DNA of 64,000 bases from Cordilura impudica (Eukaryota > Arthropoda > Insecta > Diptera > Scathophagidae): positions 137,710,738-137,774,737 of the forward strand of contig OY821520.1 in the NCBI GenBank assembly GCA_963682025.1, in the 5' to 3' direction. The notes under the pieces were generated by a model. It was not told the origin of the DNA. It was given only the letters and a program-made list of their open reading frames with translations, and ran no database searches. The translations under genes and the position numbers were made by a program. Shown one piece after another: positions 45,071 to 56,563 of this stretch (positions are counted from its first letter, which is position 1; each line of letters opens with the position of its first letter).

Positions 45071-45705
45071 ATGTCGCAAATCAGATTAAATTTAAAGCAG
45101 AAAGTGGAGATTTCAAAAAAATTTATTAAGGCATTCACGGAAAACGATTTGGATTATGGTGCATTCAAAGTAGCAATCTCGAAAATAAAAAAAAACTTCA
45201 TGAAATTTTCGATGCTGTTGCGAACACATATGAAAAACCACACAAAAAACACTACATAAAGCGGAGTATGCTGATCTTGAGGTAAACTTGTATAAAAGGT
45301 TCTTGAACCAACGACAGCGTAATTGTTTAATAACTGGTCCAATTTTAAAATCGTAGCCCACTACGAATTTGCTATACTGCACCCTGGAAAAGATTTTAAT
45401 GCCAGTGATGGATGGTTACCAAATTTTAAGAAACGACACAATATTCGCCATCTAAAAATTTGAAATTTCAAAATATGTCGAATATAACACATTGCATTCA
45501 CAATTTACGATTAAAAATTGATGAAATGGGCATCTACAGCTCACCACTTTATAATGCAGATGAATCTGAACTATTTTATCGATTTTAAACGGATAAAACA
45601 CTTGTCATAGCAAACTAAAAGACCGCACCTGGCCGGAACATTTCAAAGGAACGAATCACATTTTTACGATTTGCAAACGCAGATGATTCGTGCAAGTTGA
45701 AATAA
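45071..45705 (+). pseudogene. Tigger/pogo-type transposase relic
   Basis: ATG at 45071 starts MSQIRLNLKQKVEI (first HTH). After frameshifts come GPILKS, PGKDFNASDGWLPNFKKRHNIRHLK (CENP-B-like second HTH: GWL-x-x-F-x-x-RH-x-I), NADESELFYRF-TDKTLV and KTAPGRNISKERITFLRFANAD (start of the DDE domain; NADE holds the first catalytic acid region). Several stops and frameshifts; nothing after the second DDE block. No TIRs identified. Confidence 0.75.
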
Positions 45706-46784
45706 ATAGATATTTGTAAAATTCAAATATTCAAAAATATTTGCAGATTTTGTTATGCGTAATTTTTTTGGTTCACTTGTAGTGCTCTAAAATACTTGTT
45801 TTCATATTATCATTAGTTTAAATTTTTTATGTAAAAAAAGTAAAATTTAATATAGTTGAATATGATGTTAAAAAGTTTTAATTTAATTTCGTAATTTTTT
45901 TTAAATATTTATTTAACATTTAAATATTTGTTGCGCCATCTATAAATTTCAAGTAATAAAAATTAGATTTATGAAATCCAAGTCATTATCAAATACAACT
46001 ATTGTTTTTTTTTATCATTAAAGTTTCTATAAAAATTATTTATACATTTTTCAATAATACTTACCAGCTAACAAAATCCTTTGATATGTAAAGTAAAAGT
46101 TAAATGCTTCCTAAAGATTATTATATGCAAATGCCCATTTAGTCAGAAGGTTGAAGAATGAATATTCGAATCGTAAAGAATATAAACCCAGCTTAAGTTG
46201 AAGATCAATGATGATGCTGATAATTGAGTATCTTCTCTCTAGTTGTTGTTGTTGTTCTATTTTGAATTATGTTTTTGAGGATTAATACTTTTTACTTATA
46301 CATATTTTGATTAAGTTTATTAATGCTTTAAAATTTATTTACTATGTATTATTTTAATTTAAGTTATTTTTTTTTAGGAAAATGTAGATATTTTATTTCA
46401 TTATTTTTTTATGTTGTTATTATGTATTTATTATTAATAAATATTATAACGATATGTTTAGATTGACGTTATGATAATATTTAATTACCTACAAGTAAAT
46501 CAAAATGAAAATATTTGTTATAAATAATATGATACAAACTAATTCAACTTGGTACATTATAATATCAATAATTATAATATAAACTCACTGGAACATTATA
46601 ATGTTATAAGTACAGGGTGCACTATATTTTATATATATATGACGATATTTAATAGCTTTGACATTTCTCAACCGAATGACTTAAGAACTCATATTTCTTA
46701 AACATTAATTCAATATAATTCTTACAATGTATAGCTTCGCATTAAAACAACGTGCCGAAGTAAAGCTTGCGTAGGATAAAATTA
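45706..46784. other. AT-rich, no gene recognised
   Basis: No supported feature. A short GTT run lies near 46241. Confidence 0.5.
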
Positions 46785-46857
46785 GTGCTCACATATTTGC
46801 TTGTAAAATTTTTCAAATTCAAAATAATTTTTTTTTAAATCTTATTGCCTTTACTTA

Positions 46858-48010
46858 ATGTGTATAAATTCTCCCGTCAAGCTTGTAAATTCTTGTATCC
46901 TCTTTGGCTTTAAAATGAGTTGTGAAATAAAAATACATGAAAAAATTATTAGATTGCTTAAGGAAAATCCAAATTGTGCTTTCAAAACAGTTGCTAATAA
47001 TGAAAAAATTATTAGATTGCTTAAGGAAAATCCAAATTGTGCTTTCAAAACAGTTGCTAATAAAGAGAAATGCTTTTATAAATTAAAATCTCAATATATC
47101 AGGTAAACAAGTGGCCGAAAAAGTACAATTCTCTGAGGCTTTTGTCTGAAAAGTTAAAAGGATAGCGATCCAAAGTTTCGAGAAATAGCGTTTCACGTAT
47201 CATTAAAAACTATTCTGAGGGTTTAACTGTTGGTTAGAAAAGAGGCAATGGTAAAAAAGGCTGTAATAACCCAAATGCTGTCAAGAAGGTAGACGCTCTT
47301 TCAATTAAAATCCCAACATATCGGTTAAAAAACTGGCCGAAAAAGTACAATGCTCTGAGGCTTTTTTCCGAAAAGTTGAAAAAAAAGTGATGCAAACAAC
47401 AGAGCCAAAATTCTTTAGAAAAATTGCTTTAAGAAACTTGATTGCTGCGTTATGGACAATGAGACATATGTTCTTAGCTACTATTCGCAGGTTTTAGGTG
47501 TCGACTTTTATATTGCAGATCGTAGGGAAAATGATTAACAAAAGTATAAGACACAAGTCAAAATTCCTAAGAAATTTTTGGTATGACAGGCAATCTGTAG
47601 CGGCGGCAGATGAACAGTTCGTTTGTTACAGCTGGGATAATTAACACCGAATATTAAGAGTGCTTGCAAAAACGACATTTACCATTCATAAGGCAGTACG
47701 AGGTCTCTACATTTTTTTTTTTTTTTTTGCCTGATTTGGCTTTTTGTCATTACAGCAAATTAGCATGAATGGTATGAAAATAATAATATCATAATCGTAC
47801 CCAGATATACAAATCCACCTAACATCCCGGAGCCAAGAAACATTGAAAAATATTGGGTTCTGGTAAAAAGGATCATTAAAAGCACAAAACAGGTTACTTC
47901 ATCTTACTTAAGAAAGTTGTTATCTTCAAGCAAGAAAAAATCACTGAAGGCACTATTAAAAGTTTAATGGGAGGTATTATAGGAAAAATTCAAATTTTCG
48001 TTAAAAATTT
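46858..48010 (+). pseudogene. Tc1/mariner-like transposase, multiply frameshifted
   Basis: HTH region with EKIIRLLKENPNCAFKTVAN twice (46939-47064), then SVKKLAEKVQCSEAFFRKV, the first catalytic Asp in CCVMDNETYVLSYYS (near 47439), VDFYIADRREND, KIPKKFLVWQAICS-like, LTPNIKSAC, the second acid region CLIWLFVITAN (after a T-run at 47711-47727), WYENNNIIIVPRYTNPPNIPE and IEKYWVLVKRIIKSTK, followed by a short C-terminus. The NPPN-x-PE-x-x-x-IEKYW block holds the third catalytic residue. A diverged 218-bp duplication (47088 versus 47306) repeats the second HTH. At least four frameshifts. Confidence 0.75.
46939..47064 (+). repeat. 63-bp tandem in-frame duplication in the transposase HTH
   Basis: Two adjacent copies of 63 bp (21 codons) that differ only at the last base. 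Confidence 0.95.
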
Positions 48011-48401
48011 TTAATGTATGATATGTTTTTTATTAAATATGAACATATATATTAGCTCAATTAGTTCAAAAGTTATTTGAAATTATTCGTGCACTAATAT
48101 TATCGTACTCAATACTTAGTGACACTGGCGTTTGCGGCGAAACGATAATTTTCCATTATAAAACTTATGCAAAATGCAGATGAAAGGGCACATTTTGGCA
48201 TTGACAATAGAGGCGTACATTTGATTGATGCCCTATTCAAAAAGTAATCGAAATGACACATATCACATATCTGCACATGTTGATTTTTTTAAGTTCTTGG
48301 ATATTTACCTACCAACATAACAGATGGCGCACCCAAAAAGTGAGTTTACAAATAATTACAAAAAAAAAAGTAATAAAGATATTTAAAAGTTTAAATTTAA
48401 A

Positions 48402-48755
48402 CTAACAGATTCCAGCCCTCGAAATTCGAGTGCAAATTCTAGGAAAATTTATTTTTTCATTAAATCAATTATAGCCAATTCACAAATCAACACAAAAAAC
48501 AAACTCATTTTTATTGCAAACACATTAACAAATTTAATAAACACACACATAGCATTGTATAATTTTATGTATGTGTTAGTAGCAACTTTAAATGCAATTA
48601 ACTCAAAATAAAGGAAAAAATTTAAAAATCTGTATATCTGCAAAACGGCTAAAAAGAAATACCTTTCAAATAATATACGTTTGGTCAAAATCGGGATAAA
48701 ACAGTAAAACAAAACATCGGTCACAAGAAATCGCCTAGTCTGTTAATATTATAGA
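48402..48755 (-). mobile_element. Short non-autonomous Helitron, copy 4
   Basis: Minus strand TC at 48755, hairpin with CTCGAATTTCGAG, end TTAG (CTAG with C to T), then T. A 46-bp internal piece is repeated just outside at 48758-48803. Confidence 0.8.
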
Positions 48756-50268
48756 TTATTACAAACACATTAACAAATTTAATAAATACACACATAGCAT
48801 TTGGCTTTTACAGATTAAAAAAATATCAATTAGTCGACGAGTTATAGCCAAAAAAAAACCATATAAACAATTTGCTGTAAATCGGCATTTGACTGTATAG
48901 TTCGAAGGTCTATTAAAAAAAAAATCGAACTAACATAAACAAACGCCGCGATACGGTTCTTCTAATTTAGCCTCTATTTTCACCCTTCACTCTCAGAATC
49001 GACCTAACTTTTGCTAACCTGAATTTGTTCCACAGTGTATTCTTAGTTGTTTCCGGAGTGGCCACCTCAGCTGTCGTATAGTATAATATTTATAGTATTT
49101 TATAGCCGTAAACAAAGAAGAAAGTTACCCCAGAGTAGAATATAGCTCGGCTCTAATGTTGGTTGGACCGAGACCTTACAAATGAAAGTATGGAATTACA
49201 CAAAGGAGATCAATTTGTTCCATGTTTACAAATTTACTGATATCGCTTACTTTTGATGGCTCTAAGAAAAATATTAAATAACGTGGCTCCTTGGAACCTA
49301 AAACATATGTTTTATAATGTTACCACTTTTCACCAAGTAATTGTTTTGACACTAATCCCGACATCTATACGTCAGGTCGCGTTGTTCTGGTACCGTCTTC
49401 GTATATGTAAACAGCCTTAGATTTCGTTGTTATTTTTTTAATATTTTTGATAATTTTGAAAAAAAAAAATTGTTTTATTTCTTCCAGTTTCATTTAAATC
49501 CGAATCTGTCATTTACTGCAAGTTTCTTGGAAAAAAAACTTACGCGTGGTTGGCACGTTTCAAAAGCAATGCCGTTTACGTAAATAAAAATGCAATCATT
49601 GCTTCCTTTACTAAATATCTCTACGTAACTACATCTTATCATCTCAGACATACAAACATCTGCAAATACTTTGTTATATAAAACCGGCTGAACCAGAGAA
49701 TGTATATACATATATAGATTTCATATTAAGAATTGTTATTTAGTTAGTACTATTTAAATACACACTAAAAAAAATATGGAAAAAGTTTTGTTATTAATTT
49801 TATAGGTCCACAAAAAATATTGACATTTGAAATATACATTTCTTGAGATTAAAATTTAACTTAAAGTATCGCAACAAACACTGTGGAACAAAATGATGGT
49901 CATGGTCTCAAGTGTAGATGATTTTTATGACGAACGATTGCATTAGATTATTATAGCAAAACCCCCAAAGGGTTTGGTCCTGGGTAGACGCAGTCAAATT
50001 TTATGGCCGTTTAAAGTTTGGATGTCTCCAACGGAGTTTTAAGAGGATTTTTTTTCATAGCAATTTTCATGGGTCATTTAAGCCATTTCTTTAATAAATC
50101 AGTTCGAATCTAATTCTCTTTACGAACGGTCATGTAAATAATTAAAGCGCTTAGAGTACAACTATTTTAACTTATAAACAAGTGTATATTTTTGTTTTCG
50201 CAACTAATTGCCAATGCTTGATCTCACGTGGTAGTCAATTCAGCTTAAAACAGGAATAAAAATTTAGC
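48756..50268. other. Mostly unassigned; may include the Jockey-like 5' UTR
   Basis: Apart from the 46-bp Helitron fragment at the left I recognise nothing. The last part before 50269 could be the 5' UTR of the Jockey-like element. Confidence 0.4.
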
Positions 50269-51035
50269 GATGGCCCGAGGGGCCAAATCTTCATCAAAAA
50301 GAAAGCTCTTTGCGATGACAAAACTTCCTCCGGGTTTAGTTAACCCGAACATCGCGTGAACTTCAAGCAACAGATTTATCCTGCTGGCTGGCCTCAATGA
50401 TATGGACGTTACTACTGTATCAAATATTAATGATGTTAAACAACACAAACCTCCAACTACTGTTGTAGAAGCTAACGCCTAATTTACAGAAATACAAAAG
50501 CTACATGGTAAAGATTGTATTTTCAAACATACTTCAATTGGTACCAAAATTTTTGCTCCAACTAAAGAATTGTACGAATGCTATAAGCAAATTCTTAAAG
50601 AGAGTAAGATGGAGTTTCATTCATATGGCTCCAAAGATAATAGGTTATACACAACCTTTTTACACGGTTTTTCCCGCATAAACTCTGAGGACATCACCAC
50701 AACCCATCCCCTTCTTCCGTGGCTGAAATAGTCACCAAATTAAGTTCGAACAACAATGCAGTTTACAAAGTTCAATTTGTTCGTAAAAATTTTAATCCAA
50801 CTGCCTTAAAAAATGTAAGGACAATTTCCAATATTATAATTTTTTGGAAAAAATATAAATCTAAATTCAGGCACAAATCAACTCAATGCTGGAACTGCTT
50901 ACTGTATGGCCATGGCGGTGAACATTGTCATCGAAGTGCTGCGTGTATGATATGTGCAGAACAACATCATACAAGTTTGTGTCCGTTTAACACAAATGAA
51001 AAAAGACCAGCCGTTTTTACATGCTTTAATTGCAA
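50269..51035 (+). pseudogene. Jockey-like ORF1 (gag), N-terminal and zinc-knuckle part
   Basis: ATG at 50272: MARGAKSSSKRKL, then after stops SSNRFILLAGLND, GTKIFAPTKELYECYKQILK, MEFHSYGSKDNRLYTTFLHG (the RNA-binding-fold-like region that precedes the knuckles in Jockey gags). The uninterrupted part 50719-51054 has CWNCLLYGHGGEHC (CCHC, C-x2-C-x4-H-x4-C), CMICAEQHHTSLC (C-x2-C-x4-H-x3-C) and the start of a third knuckle, CFNC. It binds element RNA in the family. Broken by stops at about 50338 and 50482, and by the repeat insertion at 51036. Confidence 0.75.
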
Positions 51036-51846
51036 ACAAGTAAGAAAATTATAGTCGGTCGAGACCGACTATACGATACCCTATACCATGCGTTTAGAGA
51101 CCCTATCTCTCAGGCCCAACTAAATGGATATAGAAAATAAGCATAGACCAAATTTGAGTGGGATTTTTATTAATTTTTTTGGCTGCAGATATGGAAAAGT
51201 TGATATCGGATGCTATATCTGTATGGGGACTAGGCCCAAAAATGGGCCGATCCTGACCATGTTTGGTAAAGTCTCTTGTATTTGGCAAAAATATATACAA
51301 ACAAAATTTGAAAAGGATCCGTGCAAAATTTTTGTTTTTTGATAGATTTAAGTGAAGATCGGGAAGCGGCTCTGTATGGGCCCTATGACTAAGAGTTGTC
51401 CCATAGGTATCATTTTTGGACTACTGATTAATGGATATAAAAAACACATAAAAACCCAATTTGACTGAGATCTATATGATAATTTGAATCTTATGGCAAT
51501 TTATGTTAATTTCATAGGGGTCATTTGTATGGGAGCTAGGTCTGAACATGGACCGATTCTCACCAATTTTAACAGCGTTTATCCCATGGCCGATGGAAGC
51601 TTATATGTCAAATTTCATCAAAATATATTCATATTTGCGACCTGTAGTTTGATTTCAAGCTTTACATGGACACACAGACGGACGGACGGACGGACGGACG
51701 GACGGACGGACGGACATCGTTAAATCGAATCAGAAAGTGATTCTGATTCGATTGGTATAATAAAAGATGGGTCTAGGTCAAATATTTTTGGTAGTTACAA
51801 ACAGCAACACAAAGTCATTATACCCATAGTGGTATAGGGTATAAAA
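51036..51846 (+). repeat. GTCY-array repeat, forward, inside ORF1
   Basis: Starts ACAAGTAAGAAAATT. The palindrome has one change in its centre (GGTCGAGACC). Long GGAC array at about 51679-51714. End hairpin partly deleted. Confidence 0.9.
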
Positions 51847-51865
51847 ACATGGAAAAGAGGGAACT

Positions 51866-53155
51866 GTACTGTAAATTTCAACAACATTATTCGCTATATC
51901 TTTGGATTAAGAAAATTTGATCATGTATCCCAATACTCGTGTCATGTGTTACACATGTCATTTGACAACTATATTAAATTCAAGAACATCATGTTTCTAC
52001 ATAAAATTATTATAACAAAGGCTCCAAAATATCTTTTTGAACGATTAAAGTTCACAAGATCTTCCAGAGGGAATCGAATAATTCAATTTAAATACCGGGA
52101 CCGTGCCTCTGAATGTCAATTTTTCATTCTAACTATTCGTCTCTGGAATCTGCATCCTAATGTCATGCAAAATACAAGCAACGCAATAGGGTTTAGAAAA
52201 TTACTATACCAATATTTTAATTGATTATACCTATGTGGTTTGGGTATAATGACTTTGTGTTGCTGTTTGTAACTACCAAAAATATTTGACCTAGATTGTA
52301 ACAACCAAAAATATTTGACCTAGACCCATCTTTAATTATACCGATCGAATCAGAATCACTTTCTGAGTTGATTTAACAATGTCCGTCCGTCCGTCCGTCC
52401 GTCCATCCGTCCGTCCGTCCGTCCGTCCGTCCGTCTGTGTGTCCATGTAAAGCTTGTAATCAAACTGCAGGTCGCAAATATGAACATATTTTGATGAAAT
52501 TTGGTATATAAGCTTTTATCGGCCATGGGATGAACGCTATTGAAATTGGTGAGAATCGGTCCATGTTCAGACCTAGCCCCCATACAAATTACCCATATGA
52601 AATCGACATAAATTGCCATAAGATCCAAATTGTCATATAGATCTTACTCAAATTGGGTTTGTATGCGTTCATTACATCCACTAATGAGTAGTCCAAAAAT
52701 GCTCCCTTTGACCCCATATAGAGCTGCTTCCTGATCTTCACTTAAATCTATTAAAAAACAAAAATATTGCACTGATTCTTCTCAAATTTTGTTTGTACAT
52801 ATTTTTGCAAAATACATGAGACTTTACCAAACATGATCAGGATCGGTCCATTTTTGGACCTACTCAAATTTGGTTTTTGCTTATTTTCAATGTCCAGTTA
52901 GTTGGGCCTAAGAGATAGGGTTTCTAAACGCATGGTATAGGGTATCGTATAGTCGGTCTAGACCGACTATAATTTTCTTACTTGTTTTATTTGATTTTTT
53001 TAATTGTAATTTATAATATTTTAAATTTAGATTAAGAGTTACTGATATTAAATATATAGTGAATAACTTATCTGATTCCATTACTGTAATTTATAAGATA
53101 CTGTGTCTTGTTGTAATGGACAATCGCATTTAATACATAAATACAAATACAAATA
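51866..53155 (+). mobile_element. Non-LTR family A copy 3, 3' fragment with nested GTCY repeat
   Basis: C-terminal RT piece NNIIRYIFGLRKFDHVSQY to IRLWNLHPNVMQNTSN with stop at 52222-52224, followed by the 3' UTR after the nested repeat (52985-53155) with hairpin TTCCATTAC/GTAATGGA (53076-53120) and ATACAA tail. Very similar to the end of copy 2. It is inserted in ORF1 of the Jockey-like element. Confidence 0.85.
52226..52984 (-). repeat. GTCY-array repeat, reverse, in the family A 3' UTR
   Basis: TATACC...CTTACTTG with a long GTCC array at about 52381-52434 and a 32-bp internal duplication near 52270-52325. Copy 2 of family A gives the empty site (AATTGATTTTATTTG): no target duplication beyond ambiguous Ts. 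Confidence 0.9.
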
Positions 53156-53483
53156 CTGACCACTCTGCAAACAACAACAACTGTGCCTTACGTTCTCTCT
53201 ATTTGGAAACTTGAACAAGAGTAACTTCTTAAAGTCATAATAACAGCAGGTAACAACAAAATAACTCATTTCAATCAAAGGCAGGAGATTTCCCAAATTT
53301 AAGAAACAACAACACAAATTGTAACAATAATAACAGCAAAGCTGCAAATGCTAACCAGCTGAAAACAAACAACGATTTATTCAGCATCGATGAGCTTTTT
53401 AATATTTTCACTACAGCTATAGATGATTTGCATGGGTGCACTTCAACAGTACAACAAATCAAAGTTGTAATGTCAATGGTAAA
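53156..53483 (+). pseudogene. Jockey-like ORF1, C-terminal part
   Basis: Asn/Lys-rich spacer, then NDLFSIDELFNIFTTAIDD, then VQQIKVVMSM-V, cut by the hAT insertion at 53484 and completed after 56525 as KYAHGLN-stop (56545-56547). The ending 'LF-x2-ELF...Q-x-K-x-V...KYxxG' is the usual Jockey gag C-terminus. Confidence 0.75.
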
Positions 53484-56400
53484 CAGTGTTGCCAAGATAG
53501 CATTTTTCCTGCTAGATTTAGCATTTTTTAAACTCATTTAGCTGAAAAAAAGTTAACTTAGCACTTAGCACTTTTTTTAGAATTTTTCCGAAATTTCTTA
53601 GCATTTTTTTTAGCATTTTTTCGACTTTTTGCATTTTTTAAAACATTTTAAATATTTACAATTTCTTCGAAATTTATGTTATTTTATTGTTAGTCTAAAA
53701 AAGCAATATTTTGGGAATTTTTTCCCGATATAAAAACTCTAAAAACCATATTTTATTTACTACTAAAAAATACAACACTGATATTGATATTTATTGCGCA
53801 ACGGCAACACTTTTAAAAAGTGACATTTGTATACATACATATACGCAGAAACATGGCCAAACAGGCAAGAAAAAGCAATCACGTTTATTTTTTGTTAAAG
53901 CTGTAATAATGAGTAAGTTATACAGTCAAAAATTCCGCAAAGAATGGTTAACGCACCCAAAACTTAAAGATTGGATAGCAGAGTCTGAAAATTCGGAAAA
54001 GGCATACTGCAAATATTGCAAGTGCAATATTGTGGCGAAGTTTAGTTGTTAGAGCAGCACTCGGAAACAAAAAAACATATAAATGCTCTTGGACGCGTAA
54101 CAAAAAACAAACCAATACCTTTTAAACCCATAAATTATAAACTTCAACAACAGGAGGCAACTTTAAGTATGTACATAGCTATACATAGCTCGGTTACACC
54201 AGTAATCGAAGTGTGTAAAGCTCAATTCAATTGCCCGTCCTAAAGCTACATCGAACAAAATGCAGTAAAGTAATGAAAAATGTGCTTGGTCCCCATTTCA
54301 ACGAGGAACTTGCAAATGATATCGGGAATGAATATTATAGTATTTTAATCGACGAGTCAACGGATGTGTCTTTCACAAAAATTTAGGGTATGTTTATTTT
54401 AACTAGGTGTTTTTATAAAACATCTCTAAAATTTATTACTAACTTTATTTCCTTTTTAAGGATGGGTAATAATATATTTTAGCAACAAAAAAAGTAAAAT
54501 TGTTTCAAGATTTTTGTGCATTGAGGAGCTCGAAAATGGATCGGCCGACTGCATTGTAATTTGTATAAAAAAGCTTTAAAAAGATTTAAATTTAATATTA
54601 CCAATTTAGTCGGAATTGGTACCGATAATGCTAATGTCATGATTGGAAAAAATAAAAGTGTCCACGTTGCCTTAAAAAAGAATGTTCCTGATTTGGTCTT
54701 GGTTAAGTGTGCCATTCTCTACAGCTGGCTGTAAACCAGTCGTTAAAAGATTTTTTACCTACAAATTTAGAGTTTCTTGTATATGAAACTTATAATTGGT
54801 TCTCCAAGAACTATAAAACTTTATACGAGAATTTAAATGGAAAAGTATGTACTTATAATTTTAAAGTTTAATATTTATAAAATCATTATTTTCTTTTAAA
54901 GGAACCTTTAAAAATCACCAGGATTTCAGATACAAGATGGTTATCTGTAGAAATTGCTGTTTCAAGAATATTATTTCAATGGGATGATCTTACATTACAT
55001 TTTGAAACCGCCGACACCAATGAGAAATGTCACAAAGCTAAAATCTTAAGTGAAATGTACAAGGATGAAACAATTCATCTTTATCTAATTTTTTTGAAAC
55101 CAATATTACATGAAGTTCAAATTGTCAACAAAGTTTTTCAGAGCAATGAAAACGACCCAACACGTCTTTTGAGAGAAATAACTTTACTAATCAACTTTCT
55201 TAAAAGAAAGATTTTAGATAACGATAATGTAGATGTATAATTCGATGATTTCGAAGAATTTATTTCGTACAAATGCAGCCTTGGCCATGAGTTTGAGTCA
55301 TATATCGAAAAATTAAAAAATCTGGCAAAATAAAAAAGAACAAAGAACTTGATATTAGAAATAATTGAATCAATTTTGTTGTTGGATTAATTAATTAATT
55401 AAAACAAAGGTAAGTGTAAAGTTTTAAAAAATCTTAGATAGAATAAATATTAATTGATACCTTTTATTATTTTTTAGATTACCAGAAAATATTAAAATTC
55501 TTCAAAACATTGACTTTTTCTCGGCACAAAATATTTTAAAATCTCAAAAAGAAGACATATTGCCAATTTTAAAACTTTTTAATATTGATGAGAAAGAAAT
55601 TATAAAAATTAAAGAGCAATATTCAAATATCCAGTACATAAAATGGATAAATACAGATAATACGGCATCTTTTTGGGCAGAGGTTTCAGCATACAGAGAT
55701 GCTGTTGGAAACTATCGATTTAAAAAAATCCCAAAATTTGTGCTTAAATTACTCTGTCTTCCTTGGTCGAATGCTGACGTAGAGCGTGTGTTTAGCCAAA
55801 TTGATCTTGTAAAAACGAACATACGAAACCGATTAAACTTAGCAATTAATTCAGTTTTGGCCGTTAGGTAAAGTTTTTAGTTTTTAATTAAAAAAAAAGA
55901 ATGCTTAAATTTATTTCTATTTAGATATAGATTGAAACGGGTAGAAAAATGCTGTTATCAATATGATGTTTCAACAAGTTATCTTAGGCTGATTGGATCA
56001 ACTGAAAGTTATGATGACAACAACAACAACAATGAAAATAATGTTGAAGATGACTGGATTTTTTAAAATATCTACAATGTCGAGAAAAACATTAAACTAA
56101 AACTAAAAACAAATAACTTTTAATTATTTTTAGTAATTGATAAAAAGTTTTTTATGTTTATAGTAACACATAAAGATCTCTCATTTGCAATGTAATTTTA
56201 AAAGTGGTTGAACATGAATTTTGAAAAATCCACTCTGTTTTGTTAAAGTTTTATGATTTTTCTGAAAAAAATCAATTTATTATTTATTTTGTTTTTTTTT
56301 TATATAGTTTTAGTATAAAATGAACTGAAAATATTACTACAGATCTCCTTATTTGCAATTTAATTGCAAAAAGCAATAAAATAATTTTAAACACTTGTTT

Positions 56401-56517
56401 TAAAGCAATTTAAAAAAAATAGCATTTTTTCTAGCATTTTTTTATTTTTTTTAGCATTTTTTAGCATATTTTTCAAAAAATCTAGCATTTTTTGTTTACC
56501 AAGTTTTGGCAACACTG
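53484..56517 (+). mobile_element. hAT element 2, 3034 bp, full length
   Basis: TIR CAGTGTTGCCAA...TTGGCAACACTG with perfect 8-bp target duplication ATGGTAAA (53476-53483, 56518-56525). Subterminal TTTAGCATTTTT words are clustered at both ends (53495-53635 and 56415-56495). Contains one nearly complete transposase gene with introns. Confidence 0.95.
53909..56066 (+). pseudogene. hAT transposase with four or more short introns
   Basis: ATG at 53909: MSKLYSQKFRKEWLTHPKL, then a BED-type zinc finger (KAYCKYCKCNIVAKFS, frameshift, EQHSETKKHINAL). DDE core: ILIDESTDVS near 54345 (first catalytic Asp), FLCIEELENGSADC, LVGIGTDNANVMIGKN, ISDTRWLSVE, and hATC dimerisation domain LCLPWSNADVERVFSQI / NIRNRLN near 55755-55840, ending DDWIF-stop at 56064-56066. 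GT-AG introns are visible at 54388-54460, 54845-54901, 55410-55477 and 55868-55924; the reading continues correctly across the second and fourth. Frameshifts and stops (near 54050, 54387, 54560, 55237) disable it. Confidence 0.85.
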
Positions 56518-56563
56518 ATGGTAAAATACGCACATGGATTAAACTAATTTAAACGAATTCAAA

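Larger units (their letters stand above)
46785..48094 (+). mobile_element. Tc1/mariner-superfamily element, 1310 bp
   Basis: Ends GTGCTCACATATTTG and (minus strand) GTGCACGAATAATTT, each flanked by TA. The length is typical of the superfamily. The ends match only at about the first dozen bases, so they are imperfect TIRs. The single gene is on the plus strand and broken. Confidence 0.7.

Noticed and set aside
47711..47727. Poly(A) tail of a minus-strand retroposon
   Set aside because: The T-run interrupts the mariner-like transposase, but no retroposon body or target duplication is visible beside it. Slippage is simpler.
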